From the NCBI RefSeq assembly GCF_000235745.1, contig NZ_AGSX01000070.1, positions 1 to 64,000 of the forward strand: a DNA stretch of 64,000 bases, in the 5' to 3' direction. The DNA comes from Stutzerimonas stutzeri SDM-LAC. GTDB lineage: Bacteria; Pseudomonadota; Gammaproteobacteria; Pseudomonadales; Pseudomonadaceae. A program made the position numbers and the translations under genes. The notes beneath the pieces were generated by a model. That model saw only the letters and a list, made by a program, of their open reading frames with translations, did no database searches and was not told the origin of the DNA. Shown in pieces: positions 45,779 to 55,113 of this stretch. Position 1 is the first letter of the stretch, and each line of letters opens with the position of its first letter.

Positions 45779-47176
45779 ATGGGTGTGAAGGTTTTGCTGG
45801 TTGAAGACGACCGCGCTTTGCGCGAAGCGCTAGGCGATACCCTCGAACTGGGCGGCTATTGCTACCGCGCGGTTGATAGCGCCGAGGCCGCGTTGTTCGC
45901 GCTGGGTCAGGAAAGTTTCGGCCTGCTGGTAAGTGACGTGAATATGCCTGGCATGGACGGCCACGCCTTGCAGGTGCTCGTGCGTGAACGGTATCCGCAG
46001 ATGCCGGTTCTGCTAATGACCGCCTATGGGGCGGTCGAGCGCGCCGTCGAGGCCATGCGTCAGGGGGCTGTGGACTACTTGGTCAAACCGTTCGAACCCA
46101 AGGTCTTGCTCGACCTGGTCGGCCGGCATGCCTGTGGCCAGCTTGGAGCTACCGATACACAGGGACCGGTGGCGGTTGAACCTGCGAGTCGGCAGCTGCT
46201 GGCATTGGCTGCCCGGGTGGCGCAAAGCGATTCGACCGTACTGGTCTCGGGGGAATCCGGAACCGGCAAAGAAGTGCTGGCTCGTTTTATTCATCAACAG
46301 TCATCGCGAGCGGACAAGCCGTTCGTGGCGATCAACTGCGCAGCGATTCCAGACAACATGCTGGAGGCTACGCTTTTCGGTCATGAGAAGGGCGCTTTCA
46401 CTGGCGCCATCGCGACGCAGCCAGGCAAGTTCGAGCTGGCCGATCGTGGCACGCTGCTGCTCGACGAAATCTCCGAAATGCCGTTGGCATTACAAGCCAA
46501 GCTGTTGCGGGTACTGCAGGAGCGTGAGGTCGAGCGCGTCGGTGGACGCAAGCCGATACCGCTCGACATCCGTATCGTCGCCACGACCAACCGCGATCTG
46601 GGTGAAGAAGTTCGCAGCGGGCGCTTCCGTGAAGACCTGTTCTACCGCCTTTCGGTCTTTCCGCTCGCCTGGCCGGCATTGCGCGATCGGCCGGCGGATA
46701 TCGTGCCGCTCGCTGAGCGGTTGCTGGCCAATCATGCGACGAAAATGCGTCAGCCCGGCGCGAGACTGACATCCGAAGCGCGCCAGTGCCTGCTCGGTCA
46801 TGCCTGGCCCGGCAACGTACGCGAGCTGGACAACGCGATTCAGCGAGCGTTGATTCTGCAGCAGGGAGGGTTGATCCGACCGGACGATCTTTGTCTCACC
46901 GCTGCTGCCGGCTTCGCTTCGCTGGCGCGAACCACTGCGAGCGGAACCGTGTCCCCGTCTTTGGTCGCTTCAATGCCATCCGAAGTAACGGGCGCGCTAG
47001 GTGACGACCTGCGGCGTCGCGAATTCGAGCTCATTCTCGAGACCCTGCGCGCCGAGCGCGGACGCCGTAAGGAGACGGCTGACCGTCTGGGCATCAGCGC
47101 GCGTACCCTGCGTTACAAGCTCGCTCAGATGCGTGACGCCGGCATGGATCCAGAAGCAGCGCTGCGCTCCAGCTGA
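45779..47176 (+). CDS. fleR: Flagellar sigma-54-dependent response regulator FleR
   Basis: FleR (465 residues) activates middle flagellar genes with RpoN. The receiver (1-120) has an Asp in [10 protein letters not shown]. The AAA+ domain has [14 protein letters not shown] and [13 protein letters not shown]. The Fis-type domain ends with [23 protein letters not shown] 45779 has GGAG at 45768-45771; the earlier frame start is inside fleS. Confidence 0.96.
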   Translation: MGVKVLLVEDDRALREALGDTLELGGYCYRAVDSAEAALFALGQESFGLLVSDVNMPGMDGHALQVLVRERYPQMPVLLMTAYGAVERAVEAMRQGAVDYLVKPFEPKVLLDLVGRHACGQLGATDTQGPVAVEPASRQLLALAARVAQSDSTVLVSGESGTGKEVLARFIHQQSSRADKPFVAINCAAIPDNMLEATLFGHEKGAFTGAIATQPGKFELADRGTLLLDEISEMPLALQAKLLRVLQEREVERVGGRKPIPLDIRIVATTNRDLGEEVRSGRFREDLFYRLSVFPLAWPALRDRPADIVPLAERLLANHATKMRQPGARLTSEARQCLLGHAWPGNVRELDNAIQRALILQQGGLIRPDDLCLTAAAGFASLARTTASGTVSPSLVASMPSEVTGALGDDLRRREFELILETLRAERGRRKETADRLGISARTLRYKLAQMRDAGMDPEAALRSS

Positions 47177-47243
47177 AGCGGTGTTTCGGGCGAAGGCAGC
47201 TCTGATAAGCTGCCCCACCAACATCGCTCAAGAGGATCTCAAC

Positions 47244-47906
47244 ATGGATGAAGCGTTCTGGCAGCGTCGCTGGGCACGTAATGAAATTGGCTTTCATCTA
47301 AACGAGGTCAACCCTTACCTGCGCCGCCATTGGTCCTGCTTGGAGTTGGACCCAGGCGCCCGCGTCCTGGTGCCGTTGTGCGGCAAAAGCCTCGACATGG
47401 CTTGGCTCGCCGAGCAGGGTTTCGCCGTGCTGGGTGTAGAGCTGAGCGAACGCGCAGCAGAGGATTTCTTTGCCGAGCATGGGCTGGTTCCGGATGTCAG
47501 CGTCCAGGGAGAGTTCAAGTTCTACCGAACTGGTAACGTGGAAATCCGCTGTGGCGATTTTTTCGCCATGACATTCGATGATGTGGCTGACTGCCAGGCA
47601 CTCTACGACCGGGCCGCCTTGATCGCATTGCCTGCCGACATGCGTCAGCGTTACGTCAACCATCTTGTCAGCATCCTAGCACCGCGCTGCCAGGGGCTGC
47701 TGATCACGCTGGACTACGAGCAGGAGCAGATGCCCGGCCCGCCATTCGCAGTGGGTGATGCTGAGGTTCGCGAGTTTTTGAGCGCGCGTTGGAAAATCGA
47801 ATTGCTGGAGCACATGGATGTGTTGAACGAAAGCAATTGGAAATTTCTACAGCGTGGGCTTACGCGCCTGGAAGAGCGCTGCTACCGACTTGTTGAGCGC
47901 TCCTAG
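47244..47906 (+). CDS. tpm: Thiopurine S-methyltransferase (TPMT family)
   Basis: A 220-residue SAM-dependent methyltransferase. The start [19 protein letters not shown], the SAM-binding [18 protein letters not shown] and the EVRCGDFF-type region ([14 protein letters not shown]) are typical. In Pseudomonas, Tpm methylates thiopurines and is linked to selenite/tellurite methylation. ATG 47244 has AGAGGA upstream; the frame is open far into fleR but that part is not family-like. It stands alone. Confidence 0.93.
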   Translation: MDEAFWQRRWARNEIGFHLNEVNPYLRRHWSCLELDPGARVLVPLCGKSLDMAWLAEQGFAVLGVELSERAAEDFFAEHGLVPDVSVQGEFKFYRTGNVEIRCGDFFAMTFDDVADCQALYDRAALIALPADMRQRYVNHLVSILAPRCQGLLITLDYEQEQMPGPPFAVGDAEVREFLSARWKIELLEHMDVLNESNWKFLQRGLTRLEERCYRLVERS

Positions 47907-47965
47907 CGCATCTCGATGTCGGTTGCCTAGCTAGTTAGATCGCGGGACGCGCAGTACCGTGCCCG

Positions 47966-48070
47966 CTAAAGTTTTGACGCGCTGACCTGTACCACGCTGC
48001 GATTGGGCTCCAGGGCGTCCTTGAATTGCTCCTTGGCGTCTTGCTGGGCGTTGCGCGCGCCTTCGACAGG
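47966..48070 (-). pseudogene. Remnant of a DUF2959-family gene
   Basis: Thirty-four codons on the minus strand read PVEGARNAQQDAKEQF followed by KDALEPNRSVVQ, then run into unrelated codons and a TAG. This closely resembles the VEDARDAQQEAKEQF core of DUF2959 proteins, which are normally about 210 residues. An in-frame TGA stands immediately before the fragment, and no start or further homology was found. It is best read as a decayed gene piece. Confidence 0.6.
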
Positions 48071-48282
48071 TCAGTCAGTGTCCCGCCCATGCAGTCCGAC
48101 CTTGTCTTTGCAACCGAGACGGTTAGCGCAGTGGAGCACCTCTTCCGCTCAGCACGTTTTGATATAACTGCACAACACCAGCGTGTAGCGGGTCCGTTGA
48201 TCGGGCTGTTCAAAGTCTGAGCAACATGCTACAAACGAACGCAACCCAAATGATCTAGCCGCTTGAAAACGAAGGGAAAACC

Positions 48283-48567
48283 ATGACCAAGTCGGAGTTG
48301 ATCGAACGTATCGTCACCCAACAAGGGCTGCTTTCGTCCAAGGATGTGGAGCTGGCAATCAAAACCATGCTCGAGCAGATGGCGCAGGCGCTGGCCACTG
48401 GTGACCGCATCGAGATCCGCGGCTTCGGCAGTTTTTCCCTCCATTACCGCGCCCCCCGTGTCGGTCGTAACCCTAAGACCGGCCAATCCGTTCCGCTCGA
48501 TGGCAAGTTCGTCCCGCATTTCAAACCGGGCAAAGAGCTGCGCGATAGGGTCAACGAAGACGAGTAG
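48283..48567 (+). CDS. ihfB: Integration host factor subunit beta
   Basis: IhfB (94 residues) pairs with IhfA to bend DNA, including at sigma-54 promoters. [17 protein letters not shown] and [10 protein letters not shown], with the intercalating Pro in the arm, are typical. GAAGGGA upstream of the ATG is the ribosome-binding site. In Pseudomonas ihfB normally follows rpsA; neither rpsA nor the usual downstream gene is present here. Confidence 0.96.
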   Translation: MTKSELIERIVTQQGLLSSKDVELAIKTMLEQMAQALATGDRIEIRGFGSFSLHYRAPRVGRNPKTGQSVPLDGKFVPHFKPGKELRDRVNEDE

Positions 48568-48856
48568 CCAAATCGGTATTCGTTGCAGATACCGCTAGCG
48601 CCGGGTTGGCTGTTGGCGGGTACAGATGCCTATATGCGAGGCGTTGATGGGGCCTCAGCCCTGTTCCGTATGAGCGACCCCATTTTCGAATGCCGAGAGT
48701 GTGCATCGAAAACCGCATCGCGCCGCCGCTTTTGCGCCTTTTGGCCGCAGCCTTTGATCCATGCCGATTCGGCCATGCCGGTGTCGCGGATGAAAATGCC
48801 GTAAAAACTTTTGGTCAAAATGCCTGATAAAGCGCTGCCCGCGGCGAATGGCACCC
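48568..48856. other. Intergenic region between ihfB and the CoA transferase
   Basis: No gene can be supported in this 289-bp stretch. A 74-codon minus-strand frame (48630-48854) has no recognisable domain. No T-tract terminator was found for the two converging genes. Confidence 0.4.
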
Positions 48857-50059
48857 TTAGATAATTCCCCGTTCGCGCAGCCCGCGGACTTGATCGTCAC
48901 TGAGGCCAAGCCCTTCCAGTACGTCGTCGGTGTGTTCACCCAAATGAGGCCCGCCGGCGCCAATACGACCGGGCGTGCGGCTGAGTTTGGGGAGCACGCC
49001 CGGGACCTTGAGCGGCCCGGCGAAAGTCTCTACCTGCTCGATCATCCGCCGCGCCAGATAGTGCGGGTCCTTGACGATATCGGCGGCGGTGTAGGGATAG
49101 CCGGCCGGAACCCGCGCCGCTTTTAGTGCCTCGATGACTTCGTCGCGGCTGCGCTGCACGGTCCATTCGCCAATTGCGGCGTCGATCAGTTCGGCGTGCT
49201 GAGCACGGCCGTCGTTATGGGCGAAGCGCGCATCGTCGGCCAGGTCCTGTCGGCCCATCAGAGTCATCAGGCGCTTGTAGATGCTGTCGCCATTACCAGC
49301 GATCAACACGTAGGCGCCGTCCTTGCACAGATAGGAGTTGGACGGTGTGATGCCGGGCAGTGCGCTACCGGCCGGTTCGCGGACATAGCCGAAGGCGTCG
49401 TACTCGGGCACCAGGCTTTCCATCATGGCGAACACTGACTCATACAGCGCAACATCAATTTCCTGGCCCTTGCCGCTGCGATTGCGCTCCTGCAGGGCGA
49501 GCAGTACACCGATGACGCCATACAGCGACGACAGCGAATCACCGATGCTCACGCCCACCCGTACCGGCGGTTGGCCGGGATAGCCGGATAGGTGCCGCAA
49601 CCCGCCCATGGCTTCGCCGATCACACCGAAGCCGGGCAAGTCGCGATAGGGGCCGGTCTGGCCATAGCCGGAGATGCGCAGCATGATCAGGCGAGGGTTG
49701 AGCTTGGACAGTTCGTCCCAACCCAGGCCCCAGGCTTCGAGTGTGCCGGGGCGAAAGTTCTCGACCAGCACATCGGCTTCGGCGACCAGCTGACGGACGA
49801 TCTGCTGGCCTTCGGCGGCTTTCAAATCGAGCGTTACGGACTGCTTGTTGCGCGACTGCACGTGCCACCAGAGCGAGGTTCCGTCCTTGAGCTTGCGCCA
49901 TTTGCGCAGCGGATCACCGACGCCCGGCGGCTCGATCTTGATCACCTCGGCGCCGAATTCGCCGAGCATCTTGCTGGCGAAAGGACCGGCGATCAGCTGG
50001 CCCATCTCGATGACCCGGAGGCCATGCAGCGGCAAGCTGCTCTCATTCTGTCCGTTCAT
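48857..50059 (-). CDS. CaiB/BaiF-type (family III) CoA transferase
   Basis: A 400-residue protein of the class III CoA-transferase family, which moves CoA between carboxylic acids. The N-terminal Rossmann block LPLHGLRVIEMGQLIAGPF, GAEVIKIEPPGVGDPLRKW and LDLKAAEGQQIVRQLV are characteristic, and an Asp in the VSIGDSLS region may be catalytic. The start at 50059 (MNGQNESSL) has AGGAG upstream; the frame is open further to 50161. The substrate cannot be deduced; no neighbouring acyl-CoA pathway is visible. Confidence 0.85.
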   Translation of the reverse strand: MNGQNESSLPLHGLRVIEMGQLIAGPFASKMLGEFGAEVIKIEPPGVGDPLRKWRKLKDGTSLWWHVQSRNKQSVTLDLKAAEGQQIVRQLVAEADVLVENFRPGTLEAWGLGWDELSKLNPRLIMLRISGYGQTGPYRDLPGFGVIGEAMGGLRHLSGYPGQPPVRVGVSIGDSLSSLYGVIGVLLALQERNRSGKGQEIDVALYESVFAMMESLVPEYDAFGYVREPAGSALPGITPSNSYLCKDGAYVLIAGNGDSIYKRLMTLMGRQDLADDARFAHNDGRAQHAELIDAAIGEWTVQRSRDEVIEALKAARVPAGYPYTAADIVKDPHYLARRMIEQVETFAGPLKVPGVLPKLSRTPGRIGAGGPHLGEHTDDVLEGLGLSDDQVRGLRERGII

Positions 50060-50519
50060 CACAACTCCTATGGCGGGTTGGGTCATCTTCGAAGGATGAC
50101 CGAGCGTCAGCCTGCGGACAATTACCGGATAGCCATCGTGGGCGTCGTAAAGGGCAGACACCGACCTCGCCGCCGAGCCGCTTTCAGCACATCAACTGGG
50201 AAAGCCGGGCTCAACCGGATGAGCAACCGAAGCGGCCGATCGAGGCCTTGCAAAAACTCAAGCCTCTTCCTCAGTGAGCTCGGCTACAAGTAACCCCGGC
50301 ATCTTTATGGCCAACGCAGGCGACAAAGTGCACCTTGGCCGAAACGTCTATGCTTTATAGCAACGATGCGTTCCCAGATGGTTCAGTCTATGGGGAACGC
50401 TGTTCGGCCCGTGAAGCTCCAACGTGAAGTCGCTCAGGCGCTTGGTTTGATTCGTATGGTTCGCCTGTGAGACAGGGTTGTTCGAGACGATAACAAGACC
50501 GACGAATGAGGTATTCGCC
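50060..50519. other. Divergent region upstream of the CoA transferase and acsA
   Basis: This 460-bp region holds no supported gene. A hairpin with arms GAGGC/GCCTC (50242-50246 and 50262-50266) and an inner TTG/CAA pair is present. The part nearest acsA is more AT-rich, with TTTATAG at 50353-50359 as a possible -10 area, but no convincing -35 was found. Confidence 0.35.
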
Positions 50520-52478
50520 ATGAGTGCTGCGTCCCTGTATCCGGTAAGTCCAGAGGCGGCTGCTCAGTCGCTGACCGATGAAGCCACTTACAAAGCCATG
50601 TATCAACAGTCTGTGGTCAATCCTGACGGCTTCTGGCGTGAGCAGGCCGAACGTATCGATTGGATCAAGCCGTTCACGCGGGTCAAGCAGACCTCCTTCG
50701 ATGATCACCACGTCGATATCAAGTGGTTCGCCGATGGCACCCTGAACGTAGCCGCCAATTGTCTGGACCGCCATCTCGAAACCCGCGGCGATGAGATTGC
50801 GATCATCTGGGAAGGTGACGACCCGGCCGAGCACCGTGAGATCACCTACCGCGAACTGCATCATGAGGTGAGCAAGTTCGCTAATGCGTTACGTGGGCAG
50901 GATGTGCATCGGGGCGACGTGGTTACCCTCTACATGCCGATGGTCCCCGAAGTCGCCGTGGCGATGCTGGCGTGTGCACGCATCGGCGCTATCCATTCTG
51001 TAGTCTTCGGTGGCTTCTCCCCGGAAGCCTTGGCCGGAAGGATCATCGATGGCAATTCCAAGGTAGTGATCACCGCCGATGAAGGGCTGCGGGGTGGTAA
51101 ACGGGTGCCGTTGAAGGCCAATGTGGATGAGGCGCTGACCAACCCGCAAACGCGTTGTGTGCAGAAGATCATCGTGGTGCGGCGTACCGGAGGTGACATC
51201 CGCTGGCATCCGCATCGCGACATCTGGTACGAAGACCTGATGCGCGTGGCTGGGGATGTTTGCGCACCAAAGGAGATGGGCGCGGAAGAGCCGTTGTTCA
51301 TCCTCTATACCTCGGGCTCGACCGGCAAGCCGAAGGGCGTGCTGCATACATCCGGCGGTTATCTGCTCTACGCAGCCCTGACCCACGAGCGGGTATTCGA
51401 TTACCGGCCAGGCGAGATCTACTGGTGCACTGCCGACGTCGGCTGGATCACCGGGCACAGTTACATCCTTTATGGGCCGCTGGCTAATGGCGCCACGACG
51501 CTGATCTATGAGGGGGTGCCGAACTATCCGGATGTCACGCGAATCGCCAAGATCATCGACAAACATCAGGTGAATATTCTCTACACCGCACCGACGGCGA
51601 TTCGTTCGATGATGGCCGAAGGCCCTGCAGCGATGGAAGGCGCCGATGGTTCGAGTCTGCGCCTGCTCGGTACCGTGGGTGAGCCGATCAACCCCGAGGC
51701 CTGGCACTGGTACTACGAGACGGTCGGCAAATCACGCTGCCCGATCGTCGACACCTGGTGGCAAACCGAGACGGGCGGCATTCTGATCAGCCCGTTGCCA
51801 GGCGCAACGGCTCTGAAACCAGGGTCCGCGACGCGGCCGTTCTTCGGCATAGTGCCCGGGTTGGTGGATAACCTTGGCAACCTGCTCGAAGGGGCGACCG
51901 AGGGTAATCTGGTCATTCTCGACTCATGGCCTGGGCAGATGCGCGGCATCTATCGCGACCACGATCGCTTCGTCGATACCTACTTCAAGACCTTTCGCGG
52001 GATGTATTTCACCGGTGATGGTGCCCGGCGCGACGAGGATGGCTACTACTGGATCACGGGTCGGGTCGATGATGTGCTGAACGTTTCCGGGCATCGCATG
52101 GGTACTGCGGAAATCGAAAGCGCCATGGTCGCGCACCGCAAGGTGGCCGAGGCGGCTGTGGTCGGCGTGCCGCATCCGCTTAAGGGCCAAGGTATCTATG
52201 TTTACGTCACGCTGGTGGCGGGGGAGCAGCCGTCCGATCAGCTGCGCCAGGAACTGCAACAGTGGGTGCGCAAGGAGATCGGGCCGATTGCTGTGCCCGA
52301 TGCGATCCAGTGGGCGCCGGGCTTACCGAAGACACGTTCAGGCAAGATCATGCGACGCATCTTGCGCAAGATCGCCACCGACGAGTATGACGCCTTGGGT
52401 GATATCTCGACCTTGGCCGATCCAGGCGTGGTGCCGCAGCTGATCGAAACGCACAAGAAAATGTGTCCGATGAGTTGA
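50520..52478 (+). CDS. acsA: Acetyl-CoA synthetase
   Basis: AcsA (652 residues) makes acetyl-CoA from acetate, ATP and CoA through acetyl-[18 protein letters not shown] is the AMP-binding loop, [10 protein letters not shown] the acetate/adenylate block, and [11 protein letters not shown] carries the catalytic Lys that is reversibly acetylated in this family. Length is as usual. ATG 50520 ([13 protein letters not shown]) has GAGG at 50508-50511; the frame is open to 50478. Confidence 0.97.
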   Translation: MSAASLYPVSPEAAAQSLTDEATYKAMYQQSVVNPDGFWREQAERIDWIKPFTRVKQTSFDDHHVDIKWFADGTLNVAANCLDRHLETRGDEIAIIWEGDDPAEHREITYRELHHEVSKFANALRGQDVHRGDVVTLYMPMVPEVAVAMLACARIGAIHSVVFGGFSPEALAGRIIDGNSKVVITADEGLRGGKRVPLKANVDEALTNPQTRCVQKIIVVRRTGGDIRWHPHRDIWYEDLMRVAGDVCAPKEMGAEEPLFILYTSGSTGKPKGVLHTSGGYLLYAALTHERVFDYRPGEIYWCTADVGWITGHSYILYGPLANGATTLIYEGVPNYPDVTRIAKIIDKHQVNILYTAPTAIRSMMAEGPAAMEGADGSSLRLLGTVGEPINPEAWHWYYETVGKSRCPIVDTWWQTETGGILISPLPGATALKPGSATRPFFGIVPGLVDNLGNLLEGATEGNLVILDSWPGQMRGIYRDHDRFVDTYFKTFRGMYFTGDGARRDEDGYYWITGRVDDVLNVSGHRMGTAEIESAMVAHRKVAEAAVVGVPHPLKGQGIYVYVTLVAGEQPSDQLRQELQQWVRKEIGPIAVPDAIQWAPGLPKTRSGKIMRRILRKIATDEYDALGDISTLADPGVVPQLIETHKKMCPMS

Positions 52479-52524
52479 TGGATTGACGGCGCCCGGCCTT
52501 GGAGTCAGGGCGCCACGGGAACCC

Positions 52525-53643
52525 TCAATTCACCCGTTGGCTTTGTGTCTCCTGGTTGGCCGCCGGTTTTTCCTGCGGCACACCCGCCACCGTCACTTCT
52601 GGAAACTGCCCGCCGATGAACTCGATACTGCGGGTCGGGAAGGCGAATTGCAGGCCCAGCTCGCGGATACCGTCGAGCAGTTGCAGGTTGATCTCCTGCT
52701 GGGCGTCCATGTAGGCGTTGTAGTCCGAGACCTGCATGATGTAGACCACTTCAAAAGTCAGCTGGCTGTCGTCGAAGGCCAGGAAATGCGCGCGGTCGAA
52801 GTTGGCGTTTTCGACGCCATCGATGATGCGCTTCACCAGCGCAGCGACTTCTCGCACCTTGTCCGATGGCGTGTTGTAGGTGATTCCGAACTTGAACACG
52901 ATGCGACGCGTGTTCATGCGCTTGTAGTTGTGCAGGATTTGCTTGAGCAGATCGGCATTGGCGCAGACGATCTGCTCGCCGCTGAGGGCGCGAATCCGCG
53001 TCGTCTTTAGCCCGATGTGCTCGATGTTCCCTGCGACTGCACCAAACACGACGAAGTCGCCGATCTCGAAAGGCTTGTCGACGCCGATCGACAGCGAAGC
53101 GAAGATGTCGCTGAGCAGCGTCTGTACCGCGAGGGCAATGGCAATACCGCCGACGCCCAGACTGGCGACCATCGCTGTGATGTCGACGCCCAGGTTCGCC
53201 AGGATCGACAGCAGCATCATTGTCCAGATAACGATACGGACCATGATGCCGATGATGGTCGTGGTGACCGGATTTCGAGTTTTGCCGTCTTGGGTCAGGC
53301 TTTCCATCCACAGGCGAACCGCCGTGTCCATCCACAAAGCGATCTGGAACGCCAGCGCGATGAACCAGCCGTGTGACATCGCTGTTTCCCAGCGCTCTGG
53401 CAGCTCGACGATCTTCAGTGCGATCAGCAGCGATAGGGCGATCAGCAAAATGTGACTGGTGCGACTGAGCATCTCTGCGGTGATGCCAACAAAACCGCTT
53501 CTGGAGCCCTTCGCCATCTTGCGAAGGCGGTTGGTGATGATCCGCAGGATGGCCTGCAGGGTGAGATAGCTGACAATCGTGATGCCAACAATTATGGCGA
53601 TGTTGATCCAAAGGCCTTCGTTCAACACCACGTCCCAATTCAT
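52525..53643 (-). CDS. MscS-family mechanosensitive channel
   Basis: A 372-residue inner-membrane channel protein with about five helices in the first 165 residues and an MscS domain (about 140-350). The pore helix region ITAMVASLGVGGIAIALAVQ is typical, as is DIFASLSIGVDKPFEIGDFV. It probably releases solutes on osmotic downshock. ATG 53643 is chosen; a TTG one codon upstream is 8 nt from GGAGG and is a real alternative. A hydrophilic C-terminal tail rich in Gln/Asn ends the protein. Confidence 0.88.
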   Translation of the reverse strand: MNWDVVLNEGLWINIAIIVGITIVSYLTLQAILRIITNRLRKMAKGSRSGFVGITAEMLSRTSHILLIALSLLIALKIVELPERWETAMSHGWFIALAFQIALWMDTAVRLWMESLTQDGKTRNPVTTTIIGIMVRIVIWTMMLLSILANLGVDITAMVASLGVGGIAIALAVQTLLSDIFASLSIGVDKPFEIGDFVVFGAVAGNIEHIGLKTTRIRALSGEQIVCANADLLKQILHNYKRMNTRRIVFKFGITYNTPSDKVREVAALVKRIIDGVENANFDRAHFLAFDDSQLTFEVVYIMQVSDYNAYMDAQQEINLQLLDGIRELGLQFAFPTRSIEFIGGQFPEVTVAGVPQEKPAANQETQSQRVN

Positions 53644-53775
53644 CAAACTGGTTTCCTCCCGGTATGCGCGACCAAGCGCTTAAGCAGTGGCTCCTTTTTC
53701 AGTAGCCACTGCAGCGCATTAGTTCCCGGGGGAAGGGAGGTGAAAAGAGGATGGGCGCGTGGCGGGTGGGTACTT

Positions 53776-54141
53776 TCAGCGAAGCGGGACGAGCCCGTTC
53801 AGCTCCTGATAACCGCCGGCGTTGATTACCTGGCTATAACCCAACTCCTGGAGCAGTGCCTGTGCGGCTGATGCTCGGCGACCGCTGCGGCAGTAGAGCA
53901 CCACGGGAGCGTTTTTGTCTGGGGCAAGCGTGGCGATGCGCTCGGCAAGATCTGCTGTCTCGATACGCGTGGCACCGGGTAAGGCGCCCTCGGCAAACTC
54001 CTGTTCGGTGCGCACGTCGATCAGAACGCTGTCCGTTCGCTGTAACGCTTCCAGCGCGGCTGGCTGATCGACCTGGCCGCCATTGGCGGCAATGGTCACC
54101 AATGTTGCAATCAGAAATAACAGTCGGGACAGCGCTTTCAT
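53776..54141 (-). CDS. Periplasmic rhodanese (PspE-like)
   Basis: A 121-residue rhodanese domain with a signal peptide (MKALSRLLFLIATLVTIAANG). The active-site loop is CRSGRRAS with the catalytic Cys in VVLYCRSG; VLIDVRTEQEFAEGALPGA is the typical N-terminal block. GAGG lies 6 nt before the second in-frame ATG (54141), which also begins a better signal peptide than the ATG at 54153. Sulfurtransferase activity is predicted. Confidence 0.85.
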   Translation of the reverse strand: MKALSRLLFLIATLVTIAANGGQVDQPAALEALQRTDSVLIDVRTEQEFAEGALPGATRIETADLAERIATLAPDKNAPVVLYCRSGRRASAAQALLQELGYSQVINAGGYQELNGLVPLR

Positions 54142-54163
54142 GGGTAGCCTCATTCTGGCGGTA

Positions 54164-54259
54164 TCAACTGATCAGACGCGTGAGGTTCGGCAATATCAGA
54201 ATTACTGCTGTGGCGAATAGGATCATCGTAGCCTGTCTAACCTTCTTGTGTTTGAACAT
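54164..54259 (-). CDS. Small membrane protein (31 residues)
   Basis: A short frame encodes MFKHKKVRQATMILFATAV followed by ILILPNLTRLIS. A basic N-terminus (KHKKVRQ) precedes one hydrophobic span and an NLTRL end, as in conserved small Pseudomonas membrane peptides. A purine-rich AAAAGG lies upstream, and an AT-rich region precedes it. It ends 10 bp before the longer rhodanese frame, so the two may be co-transcribed. Confidence 0.55.
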   Translation of the reverse strand: MFKHKKVRQATMILFATAVILILPNLTRLIS

Positions 54260-54760
54260 GATGGCGGCCTTTTAATTATTCTGATTATTCTCATGAACAG
54301 CCTTGCTTCCCCGGACCGATCTCGAGCTTGCGAGTTCTGACTCAAGCTTCCGTTAAAGAAAGCAATATGCGGGCCACGCAAAAACGATGGTTATCTAGAG
54401 CGCTCCGTCAGTCGGCGTGGCGTGGCGTTGCGCTCGCGAGCTGCTAGCAATCTGATCGCGTCGCGGGGGCTTCGGCTGGCGTGCTTGGGTTTCGACCTTG
54501 AGCGCGGCTGGTCTCGCTTTAGCTCTGGGCTAAGGGTCGGCGGCCCAGCCTCTGGACGAACTGTTTGCATCATCGTCAGGGATCGCTGGCTGGCTCGATT
54601 GGAAACGTCTACTTTTTCGAAGCTTCCCATGCGGGTCGAATCGAAACATCAAAGGCAGCGGAGCGGCAGACGTGCAGCGTTGCGCATATTCCTGATTGAT
54701 TGGCCCAGATTCAGCGCGTAGGCGCGGGAAGCCTTTTCGAAACGCAGGTGATAGAAACGA
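54260..54760. other. Region without supported genes before tRNA-Ser
   Basis: About 500 bp with no recognised gene. The first 40 bases are AT-rich and may hold the promoter of the small membrane peptide on the minus strand. Short frames on both strands (such as 54422-54721 plus and 54391-54630 minus) are Arg/Ser-rich and look like chance reading of GC-rich DNA. Confidence 0.4.
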
Positions 54761-54785
54761 CAAAGCCTCGATAAACGAGGCTTTG
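54761..54785. terminator. Terminator hairpin after tRNA-Ser
   Basis: CAAAGCCTCG (54761-54770) pairs with CGAGGCTTTG (54776-54785) around the loop ATAAA. It stands 9 bp from the tRNA 3' end; on the minus strand it is followed by TCGTTTC. Confidence 0.8.
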
Positions 54786-54794
54786 TGTTTGATC

Positions 54795-54884
54795 TGGCGG
54801 TGAGGGTGGGATTCGAACCCACGATACGATTTCTCGTATACACACTTTCCAGGCGTGCTCCTTCAACCGCTCGGACACCTCACC
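54795..54884 (-). tRNA. tRNA-Ser (anticodon GGA)
   Basis: The minus strand reads GGTGAGG at the 5' end and pairs with CCTCACC at the 3' end, followed by discriminator G and an encoded CCA (54795-54797). The anticodon arm is CACGC-CTGGAAA-GTGTG, giving GGA. A long variable arm and the T-loop GGTTCGAATCC are present, so this is a type II serine tRNA of 90 nt with CCA. Confidence 0.95.
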
Positions 54885-55113
54885 GGGTCTCGAAAGGCGC
54901 GATGTCCTTCGAGGCGCGCTAATGTAGCCGAAGAGCCTGCGGATGGCAAAAAGTTTTTTAGTTTTTTCATGCGGTTAAAGAGGTTGTTAGAAAACCGGGT
55001 AGGCTAGCGTGGTAATGAACCTATCGTTGGTCTAGGGTTCGAACGGCCAAGGTATTGCTTGTCAGCCTGAGCGCAATCATGCGCATGAATATTGAGAGCC
55101 AGGAAAGGCTTCG

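Noticed and set aside
48026..48220. Plus-strand frame of 64 codons opposite the DUF2959 remnant
   Set aside because: No ribosome-binding site and no recognisable domain. It runs antisense to the gene fragment, so it is likely a shadow.
54391..54721. Arg/Ser-rich frames on both strands before tRNA-Ser
   Set aside because: Composition is that of chance reading in GC-rich DNA. No start signals or domains.
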